From Thermoplasmata archaeon (lineage in GTDB: Archaea > Thermoplasmatota > Thermoplasmata > RBG-16-68-12): DNA of 9,823 nt. Both the position numbers and the translations under genes were made by a program. The notes below the pieces were generated by a model that saw only the letters and a list, made by a program, of their open reading frames with translations, was not told the DNA's origin and ran no database searches. The stretch's first letter is position 1, and every line of letters starts with the position of its first letter. The DNA is taken from contig JAJYKG010000064.1 in NCBI GenBank assembly GCA_021788795.1, positions 1-9,823 of the forward strand. Reading direction: 5' to 3'. Positions 4,285 to 9,823 of the stretch are shown piece by piece.

Positions 4285-6334
4285 GCCCGTGCCGATGTCC
4301 CGGGCCCTCATCGTCGGACCCCGTGACGAGCTCCCGCAGGCCGTCGAGGGGCTGTACCGGCTCAAGCTCTTGCACATCGTGGACCACCAGGAGGGCCAGG
4401 ACGACCTCCCGATCGGCGCGCCCCTCGGTGCCGCGGTAGAGGCTTCCGAGATCCTCGTGAAGCTGCGGTCCATCGCGAACGTCCTCCAGGTGAAGGAGGA
4501 GCGGACCGCAGGCGCTCCTGCGGAGCCGCTGGGCCAGGACATGAAGTCCAAGATCCTCGCCTTGGAGCTCAACATCTCCGAGGAGGACGCGTCCAAGAAG
4601 AAGACCCAAGCGCTGCTCGGCGACCTGAACCGGAAGATCGACGAGGTCACGCCTTTCGCCCAACTCCCGCTCTCCCTCGATGACTACCGCGGCTACGAGA
4701 ACCTCGAGGTCTTCGTGGGGAAGGCGCCGCGGGAGGTCCCCGACCTCGCGAGCGTGACGACCGAGTTCGAGTCCTTTGAGGCTCCCGGATTCCTGGCGGT
4801 CTTCGTGCCCAAGGAGAAGGCGGGCGCGATGCGGGACTTCCTGACCCAACGGGGCTTCACGAGCGTGCCGGTTCCCGAGGGACACGAGGAGCCCCGTGCG
4901 GTCTTGACGAACCTCCTGGGCGAGCGCGAGCGGTGGGAGAAGCGCCTTGCGGAAATCGCGGAGCGTCTCGCGACCCTGCGCGAGCGGTATGCGGGATTCC
5001 TGGCCGGCGCCAAGGCCCACCTGGAGATCGAGGTCGAGAAGGCCGAGGCGCCGCTGCGGTTCGCGGTCACGGATCACACGTTCATGGTGGAGGGCTGGAT
5101 TCCGAAGGAGGCGTTCGAGAACGCGAAGGCGGAGCTCGAGAAGCTCCCGGGGACCTACGTCGCCGAGCTCGAATCGGAGCCGGCTCACAAGGAGGAGGAA
5201 GAGGCGAAGGCGGAGGCCAAACCGAAGGCCGACCCGCCCATCCTGCTCCGGAACCCGAAGCCCATCAAGCCCTTCGAGATGCTCGTGAACATGTTCGGCT
5301 CGCCGAACTACCACGAGATCGATCCGACCCTCATCTTCTCGATCGCGTTTCCGATCATGTTCGGGATCATGGTGGGGGACGCGGGCTACGGCCTCCTGTG
5401 GATGGCCTACGGGATCTGGCTCCTCCGGCGCTGGAAGGACCGGCCGTGGGATTTCTGGAAGAACCTCCTCGTGGCCTTCATCTTCGGAGGGTTCTGGGCT
5501 ACGATCTTCGGCACGTTCGTGTTCGCGGAGGCGTTCGGCATTCCCTTCGTCATGCCCCCCAACCCGGCGAACGCGGCCGCGGCGTTCAACTGGTCCGACA
5601 ACATCCTCCATATCGCCATCCCGATCCACCCGCTGCTCGACAAGCTCACGCAGGTGCCCGACTTCATCGTCCTCTCGGTGTCCGTCGCGGTCCTCCATCT
5701 GGGGCTCGGGTTCATCGTCGGCTTCTTCGACGAGATCCACCACAGCGTCAAGCACGCGCTCGGCAAGGTGGGGTGGCTCCTGATCCTCATCGCCCTGTAC
5801 GTGATCATCATCGTCCGCACGGCGCGCTGGCCCCTCGTCGAGGGCGAGGTCCCGTGGGGGTATGCCATCTGGAACGGGCCGCTCGCCTGGTTCCCGCGGG
5901 GCGGGATTCTGATGGCGAACGTCGGGTTCACGGCCGCGAACCAGATCCCGTACGCCGCGGTGGGACTGCTCGCCGTCGGCCTGGTGCTGGCCCTCGTCGC
6001 AGAGGGCATCCTCAACATCATGGAGCTCTTTGGGCTCCTCGCGAACATGATCTCCTACGCGCGTCTCGCCGGGATCGGCGTGGCCGAAGAGGCGGTCATC
6101 TTCGCGCTCAACGGCATCGCGCTGACGTACTTCATCCTGCCCGGATCCATCGTGGGGATCATCGTCGGACTCGTGGTGATGGCCCTCGCGAACCTCCTCA
6201 TCTTCCTCCTCAGCACGATTTCGGGCACGATCCAGTCCGTCCGTCTCAATTACGTGGAATTCTTCCTGAAATTCTACAAGGGCACCGGGACGTTGTTCCG
6301 GCCCTTCGGTGAGCGAGCGAAGTCGGAGGTATAG
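4277..6334 (+). CDS. atpI: A-type ATP synthase subunit I/a (membrane stator)
   Basis: This 685-residue protein is the membrane stator that carries ions past the K ring. Residues 1-330 form the cytoplasmic half with helical arms (about 85-125 and 205-260) that bind the peripheral stalks, a GWIP segment at 273-276, and a charged Glu/Lys/Ala linker (about 302-318). The membrane half begins after YHEIDPT (345-351) and FGIMVGDAGYG (362-372), both family hallmarks, and has seven to eight helices. The essential arginine of the ion path is R596 in ISYARLAGI, and R656 in the last helix (SVRLNYVEFF) is the second conserved arginine. ATG 4277 overlaps the end of atpH and has AGGGTG 7 bases upstream; ATG 4295 would remove 6 residues. 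The GGAGG near its 3' end serves the next gene. Length and motifs are complete. Confidence 0.96.
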   Translation: MFRPVPMSRALIVGPRDELPQAVEGLYRLKLLHIVDHQEGQDDLPIGAPLGAAVEASEILVKLRSIANVLQVKEERTAGAPAEPLGQDMKSKILALELNISEEDASKKKTQALLGDLNRKIDEVTPFAQLPLSLDDYRGYENLEVFVGKAPREVPDLASVTTEFESFEAPGFLAVFVPKEKAGAMRDFLTQRGFTSVPVPEGHEEPRAVLTNLLGERERWEKRLAEIAERLATLRERYAGFLAGAKAHLEIEVEKAEAPLRFAVTDHTFMVEGWIPKEAFENAKAELEKLPGTYVAELESEPAHKEEEEAKAEAKPKADPPILLRNPKPIKPFEMLVNMFGSPNYHEIDPTLIFSIAFPIMFGIMVGDAGYGLLWMAYGIWLLRRWKDRPWDFWKNLLVAFIFGGFWATIFGTFVFAEAFGIPFVMPPNPANAAAAFNWSDNILHIAIPIHPLLDKLTQVPDFIVLSVSVAVLHLGLGFIVGFFDEIHHSVKHALGKVGWLLILIALYVIIIVRTARWPLVEGEVPWGYAIWNGPLAWFPRGGILMANVGFTAANQIPYAAVGLLAVGLVLALVAEGILNIMELFGLLANMISYARLAGIGVAEEAVIFALNGIALTYFILPGSIVGIIVGLVVMALANLLIFLLSTISGTIQSVRLNYVEFFLKFYKGTGTLFRPFGERAKSEV

Positions 6335-6338
6335 AGCA

Positions 6339-6572
6339 ATGGCAGCACTTGGAGACGTGGGAGCAGCAGGAGTCGCGATCGCCGCCGCCCTGACCATCCT
6401 CGGGACGGGCCTGGCGACAGCGTGGGCCGAAAAAGTGATCGGCGCGGCCTCGGTGGGCGCGCTAGCGGAGAAGCCCGAACTGTTCGGTCGGGTCCTTCCG
6501 CTGGTCGTCATCCCTGAGACCATCGTCGTGTTCGGCCTGGTTATCGCGTTCCTGATGGTCGGTCTGATCTGA
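6339..6572 (+). CDS. atpK: A-type ATP synthase subunit K/c (rotor proteolipid)
   Basis: This 77-residue protein with two membrane helices (about residues 8-29 and 53-76) forms the rotor ring in the membrane. The ion-binding carboxylate is E60 in PETIVVFGL, the canonical position in helix 2. The loop AEKPELFGR (43-51) is the conserved polar loop that touches the central stalk. It is a single-hairpin form, not the doubled or tripled proteolipids of some methanogens. E31, at the cytoplasmic end of helix 1, falls roughly where sodium-binding rings have glutamine, but I aligned this by eye only. The start ATG 6339 has GGAGG 9 bases upstream, inside the end of atpI; a longer frame reading from 6309 overlaps atpI and lacks family similarity. 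Confidence 0.95.
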   Translation: MAALGDVGAAGVAIAAALTILGTGLATAWAEKVIGAASVGALAEKPELFGRVLPLVVIPETIVVFGLVIAFLMVGLI

Positions 6573-6589
6573 GCAGGGAAGGGTCCGGA

Positions 6590-7162
6590 TTGGCCCTCGA
6601 TACGGTCATCCAGGCCATCCAGGCGAAGGGCAAGGCCGAGGTCGACGACATCCTCGCGCAGGCCCGCGCCGAGCGCGAGCGAACGCTCTCGGAGGTCCGG
6701 GACGAGGCGGGCAGCGCCCTCGCGGACGCCGAGGAGCGCGCGAAGCAGGCCGCGGAGCGGAAGCGCGTGCAGGAGCTCGCCCGGGCCGAGCTCGAGGCGA
6801 GGAAGATCGTCCTCGTCGCCCAGAAGGACACCCTGGACGAGGTCTACCAGCGCGCCCTCACGCGGCTCGCGAACCTCAAGGAGAACCCGGAGTTCCTCCG
6901 GGCGCTCCTGAAGGCGAACGAGTCGGAGTGGAAGGCGGGCGGGAAGGTCTACTCGAACGCACGGGACGAGGCGGTCGTGAAGGGCATCGTGGGCCGGACC
7001 TATGCCGGGCACATCGACGCCGCCGGCGGGCTCATCATCGAGAGCGCGGACGGCACGCGGCGCGTGGACCTGCGGTACGAGTCGATCCTGCGGGACGTGT
7101 GGAACGACTCCGTGAGGGAGGTCGCGGAAGTCCTATGGCCCTCTCGAGCCCCCAAGGCCTGA
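6590..7162 (+). CDS. atpE: A-type ATP synthase subunit E (peripheral stalk)
   Basis: This 190-residue protein is subunit E, the partner of H in the peripheral stalk, whose globular end binds the top of the catalytic head. The N-terminal half (about 1-80) is a charged helix rich in Ala, Glu and Arg. The C-terminal part (about 85-185) is the mixed alpha/beta domain with the family pattern GGLIIESADGTRRVDLRYES (145-164). The start is TTG 6590: no ATG occurs in the frame, a GGGAAGGG site lies 6 bases upstream, and the resulting MALDTVIQAI matches known E subunit starts. The 3' end overlaps the proposed start of the C gene by 28 bases. Confidence 0.93.
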   Translation: MALDTVIQAIQAKGKAEVDDILAQARAERERTLSEVRDEAGSALADAEERAKQAAERKRVQELARAELEARKIVLVAQKDTLDEVYQRALTRLANLKENPEFLRALLKANESEWKAGGKVYSNARDEAVVKGIVGRTYAGHIDAAGGLIIESADGTRRVDLRYESILRDVWNDSVREVAEVLWPSRAPKA

Positions 7163-8256
7163 GCGTCGACTGGATGGACAAAGCGAAGGCGCGCTACCGC
7201 TGGGTCCGCCAGCGGCTGCCGCTGGAGAGTGGCAACTATCCCTACGTCACGGCCCGGGTGAAGGCGAAGCGGGCGCTCCTCCTCCCCAAGGAGACCTACG
7301 ACCGGCTCCTCGTCATGGAGATCCCGGAGATCGCCCGGTTCCTCGGGGAGCGGGAGTACAAGACGGAGATGGTCGCCTTGGGCGCGCGCGTCTCCGGTGT
7401 CGACCTGATCGAAGACGCGGTCACGCGGAACCTCGCGAAGGTCTACAACCAGATCTACGAGTTCTCCGAGGGAAGCCTGCGGTCCATGGTCGGCCGGTAC
7501 CTGGACCGCTACGACCTCGAGAACGTCAAGGCGATCGTGCGGTCGAAGGTCTACGGTGCCTCGAAGGAGGAAGTCCTCGACGACCTCGTCCCGGCCGGGA
7601 GCTTCGGGCAGGATTTCCTCGAGACACTCGTCGACCTAGCGAGCCTCGAGGAGGTCTTCAAGGCCTTGGAGGGCACGATCTACGCGACGGCCCTTGTCGC
7701 CCTCCGCAAGCCGGCGTCCGAGATCGGGAACTGGGCCGAGTGGGAGGACCGGGTGTCCCGGCTGTACTACGCAGAGCTCCTGGCCTCCATCCCGCCGTCC
7801 ACGGAGGCGAACCGCCTCATGCGGCAATTCGTGCGGCGGGAGATCGATCTCGTGAACCTGAAGACGCTCCTTCGGGTCTGGGACGCGAAGGCGACGTTCG
7901 AGCGGGAGATCTTCCTAGACGGCGGCGACGAGCTGGACGTGGAGACCCTGCACGAGCTGGTCGGCCTTGACAAGCCGGCGCTCCTGAAGCGCCTGGCGGA
8001 CTATTCGTTCTACGAGGACATCGCCTCCGACCTCGACCGGCTGGAGGAGACGGGCATCGGCGCGCTCATGCGCCGCGTGGAGAAGGTGCACCTGCTCGAA
8101 GCGGCGCGCTACGCGCACCTGCACCCCCTCAGCATCCTCCCGATCCTGGACTTCATCGTCCTGAAGGACCGGGAGGTCCAGAACATCCGAATCATCGCCC
8201 GCGGGAAGGAGAGCGGGCTCTCAACCGACGTGATCCGAGGGCTCCTGGTGGTGTGA
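7135..8256 (+). CDS. atpC: A-type ATP synthase subunit C (central stalk adapter)
   Basis: This 373-residue helical protein is the archaeal C subunit (V-ATPase d), a funnel-shaped adapter that couples the central stalk to the K ring. Family patterns include YPYVTARVKAKRALL (35-49), DLENVKAIVRSK (127-138), REIDLVNLKTLLR (235-247) and HPLSILPILDFI (330-341) followed by NIRIIARGKE (350-359). ATG 7135 lies inside the end of atpE, with GGAAG 4 bases upstream and GGGAGGT further back. ATG 7174, just past the atpE stop, would remove 13 poorly conserved residues and cannot be excluded. The next gene begins 1 base after its stop. Confidence 0.95.
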   Translation: MALSSPQGLSVDWMDKAKARYRWVRQRLPLESGNYPYVTARVKAKRALLLPKETYDRLLVMEIPEIARFLGEREYKTEMVALGARVSGVDLIEDAVTRNLAKVYNQIYEFSEGSLRSMVGRYLDRYDLENVKAIVRSKVYGASKEEVLDDLVPAGSFGQDFLETLVDLASLEEVFKALEGTIYATALVALRKPASEIGNWAEWEDRVSRLYYAELLASIPPSTEANRLMRQFVRREIDLVNLKTLLRVWDAKATFEREIFLDGGDELDVETLHELVGLDKPALLKRLADYSFYEDIASDLDRLEETGIGALMRRVEKVHLLEAARYAHLHPLSILPILDFIVLKDREVQNIRIIARGKESGLSTDVIRGLLVV

Positions 8257-8257
8257 G

Positions 8258-8554
8258 ATGGAGATCGCAGCCGTGGGCCGGGACGACTTCGTCCAGGGAT
8301 TCAAACTCGTCGGCGTGCGCAAGGCGATCTCCGCGACCCGGGAGGACCTGGAGAGCAAGATCGGCGCGGTCCTGGACGATCCCGACGTGGGCATCCTGAT
8401 CCTGGACACGGCCGACATGAAGGCCCTGAGCAACACGATGCGGCGGCGGCTCGACACCGCCGCGAGGCCCGTCGTGATCAGCGTCGGGGCGACGGAGGAC
8501 GAGGACCTCCGGACGAAGGTGAAGCGGGCCATTGGCGTTGATCTGTTCAAGTGA
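8258..8554 (+). CDS. atpF: A-type ATP synthase subunit F (central stalk)
   Basis: This 98-residue protein is subunit F, a Rossmann-like domain of the rotor that contacts the catalytic head and modulates its activity. The pattern is typical: an early IAAVGRDDFVQGFKLVGV (3-20), a central strand GILILDTADM (about 45-54), a strand VVISVG (about 72-77), and a C-terminal helix ending at residue 98. Only one base separates its ATG from the atpC stop, and the ribosome binding site (GGTGGTGTGAG) is formed by the end of atpC, so the two are surely co-translated. Length is normal for the family. Confidence 0.94.
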   Translation: MEIAAVGRDDFVQGFKLVGVRKAISATREDLESKIGAVLDDPDVGILILDTADMKALSNTMRRRLDTAARPVVISVGATEDEDLRTKVKRAIGVDLFK

Positions 8555-8563
8555 GGTGAGACG

Positions 8564-9823
8564 ATGGCGGTGAGCGCAACGGTGGAGCACGGGAAGGGAA
8601 CGGGGGAGATCCTGCGCGTCGCGGGTCCGGTCGTGACCGCGACGGGCCTGCGGCCCCGGATGTACGACGTCATGTTCGTCGGCAACGAGAGGTTGATGGG
8701 CGAGGTCATCCAGCTCCGCGGCGAGAAGACGATCATCCAGGTGTACGAGGAGACCGCGGGCGTCCGCCCGGGCGAGCCCGTCGTCGACTCGGGGAAGCCG
8801 CTCACGGTCGAGCTCGGCCCCGGCCTGCTCGGGAACATCTACGACGGCATCCAGCGACCGCTGCCCGTGCTGCAGAAGACGATGGGCGACTTCGTGCTGC
8901 GAGGCGTGCGCGCTCCTGGTCTGAGCCGCGAGAAGCTGTGGGACTTCAAGCCCCTCGTCAAGGAGGGTGATGCGGTCCGGGGCGGACAGGTGCTCGGGAC
9001 CGTCCAGGAGGCGAAGAACGTCGAGCACCGCGTCATGCTGCCGCCGGATCGGGCGGGCAAGGTCGCCCGCGTGCGCTCGGGGAAGATGAAGGTCGACGAG
9101 ACCGTCGTCGAGCTGGCCGAGGGCGGCAAGATCATGATGATGCAGGAATGGCCCGTGCGCCGGCCGCGGCCCTCGAAGGACCGCCTCATGCCGTCCGTCC
9201 CGCTCATCACGGGGCAGCGGGTCATGGACTTCCTGTTCCCCCTCGCGAAGGGAGGCACCGCCGCCATCCCCGGCGGGTTCGGCACGGGAAAATGCGTTGT
9301 AGGGTCGACCCCGGTCCTCCTCACGGACGGCCGCCTCATCCCCATCCGAGATCTCTACGAGCGTGCCCTCGCGGGTCGGAAGGACCCCGGACTGGAGCGA
9401 TTCATCGACCTTGCGGAGCCCCTGGACGTCCTGACGTTCGACGGCGAACGGATCAGGCCCGGTAAGGCGACGGCCGTGTACAGGGGCCAGACCTCGAAGC
9501 TCGCTGAGGTGCGGCTCCGGAGCGGCCGTACGGTCCGCCTTACACCTGTGCACAAGCTACTCAAGTTTGATGGGGTCAAGATCGTGGAGACGCCCGCCGC
9601 CTCGCTCGTCCCCGGGGACGCAGTGCTCGTCCCCCGGAGGCTGCCGCTCCTGCCCAGTGGAGTCGACTTGCTCCTGCCAGCCACGACGAGGGTTGCCGAC
9701 GCCAAGAGCCTACGTGCGGTCTCCTCGCGCTTGAAGGACCGGTCCGACAAGATAGGCGTGGAGGCAACTGCCAAGGAGCTGTCCATTTCGAAGGACGCCT
9801 ACTGGAACTACCGGCTTGGTCGC
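8564..9823 (+). CDS. atpA: A-type ATP synthase catalytic subunit A, interrupted by an intein, partial
   Basis: This is the catalytic subunit of the ATP synthase head; 420 codons are visible and the gene continues past the right edge. The N-extein (residues 1-243) contains the beta-barrel domain (about 14-80; GEILRVAGPVVTATGL at 14-29), the non-homologous bulge region typical of A/V-type A subunits (about 110-190), and the start of the nucleotide-binding domain with PLITGQRVMDFLFP (213-226). It ends in the P-loop GGFGTGK (237-243). Instead of Thr, codon 244 is Cys1 of an intein, so the P-loop is only completed after protein splicing. Archaeal A subunits normally read GPFGSGKT here, so Pro to Gly and Ser to Thr are notable changes. 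ATG 8564 follows GAGGTG with 5 bases spacing, and that site contains the atpF stop codon. Confidence 0.96.
   Translation, partial: MAVSATVEHGKGTGEILRVAGPVVTATGLRPRMYDVMFVGNERLMGEVIQLRGEKTIIQVYEETAGVRPGEPVVDSGKPLTVELGPGLLGNIYDGIQRPLPVLQKTMGDFVLRGVRAPGLSREKLWDFKPLVKEGDAVRGGQVLGTVQEAKNVEHRVMLPPDRAGKVARVRSGKMKVDETVVELAEGGKIMMMQEWPVRRPRPSKDRLMPSVPLITGQRVMDFLFPLAKGGTAAIPGGFGTGKCVVGSTPVLLTDGRLIPIRDLYERALAGRKDPGLERFIDLAEPLDVLTFDGERIRPGKATAVYRGQTSKLAEVRLRSGRTVRLTPVHKLLKFDGVKIVETPAASLVPGDAVLVPRRLPLLPSGVDLLLPATTRVADAKSLRAVSSRLKDRSDKIGVEATAKELSISKDAYWNYRLGR
9293..9823 (+). mobile_element. Intein in the A-subunit P-loop (VMA-b site), N-terminal part
   Basis: An in-frame protein-splicing element starts at Cys1 (9293-9295) directly after the P-loop lysine. 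The site matches the VMA-b position of Thermoplasma and Pyrococcus A-subunit inteins, not the yeast VMA1 site. Splicing block A is CVVGSTPVLLTDG (intein residues 1-13) and block B is the region GRTVRLTPVHKLL (78-90) with TPVH at 84-87, whose Thr and His assist the first N-S acyl shift. A Hint-fold continuation follows (SLVPGDAVLVPR, 104-115). From about residue 130 the sequence is not the short linker of the Thermoplasma mini-intein; it contains a helix-turn-helix-like stretch (about 155-175), hinting at a DNA-binding or homing endonuclease insert. The C-terminal His-Asn and the Thr of the C-extein lie beyond the window. Codon use is less GC-biased than in the extein. Confidence 0.93.

Noticed and set aside
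4262..7012. A 916-codon open frame on the minus strand, antisense to atpI, atpK and atpE
   Set aside because: It crosses three firmly identified genes and their boundaries, and its product is a low-complexity string of Arg, Asp, Glu, Leu and Pro with no family similarity. Long antisense frames are expected where third codon positions are almost all G or C.
9355..9786. A 143-codon minus-strand open frame opposite the intein
   Set aside because: It is antisense to a well-supported intein with recognised splicing blocks, and its product is a Ser/Arg/Thr-rich sequence typical of frame shadows in GC-rich DNA.

Overview
The window looks like a high-GC archaeal chromosome carrying two divergent bioenergetic operons. 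The archaeal evidence is an A-type (archaeal V-type) ATP synthase cluster in the order H-I-K-E-C-F-A, TATA-type promoters, a nearly leaderless first gene, and an A subunit with an intein in its P-loop at the site also used in Thermoplasma and Pyrococcus. The gene order is the one known from euryarchaea. Together with the aerobic-type Rieske/cytochrome b genes, this makes an aerobic or facultative member of Thermoplasmatota plausible. That placement is inference and no marker gene in the window proves it.

Left part (about 1-3618, minus strand): a tightly packed operon for a quinol-oxidising Rieske/cytochrome b complex. In transcription order it encodes a membrane-anchored blue copper protein, a 97-residue protein with two membrane helices, a Tat-type Rieske iron-sulfur protein, a b6-type cytochrome b (four heme ligands plus the cysteine that binds heme c_n in b6f complexes), and a subunit-IV-like cytochrome b C-terminal half. 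The last has a PDWY Qo motif and a long extra membrane region, and it runs off the left edge. The expected electron path is quinol to Rieske centre to blue copper protein to an oxidase outside the window, with protons released outside the cell.

Middle (about 3619-3957): a 339-base divergent promoter region. It holds a leftward TATA-like box, a strong rightward TATA box for the ATP synthase operon, an AT-rich island with a second TATA-like element, and several inverted repeats. No gene was recognised in it.

Right part (3958-9823, plus strand): the ATP synthase operon. Peripheral stalk (H, E), membrane stator (I), rotor ring (K), central stalk (C, F) and the catalytic A subunit follow each other with overlaps or very short gaps. 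The A gene is broken after the P-loop lysine by an intein whose splicing blocks A and B are visible. The window ends inside the intein, so the rest of A and any B and D genes lie beyond it. The left operon would build the proton gradient and the right operon would use it to make ATP.
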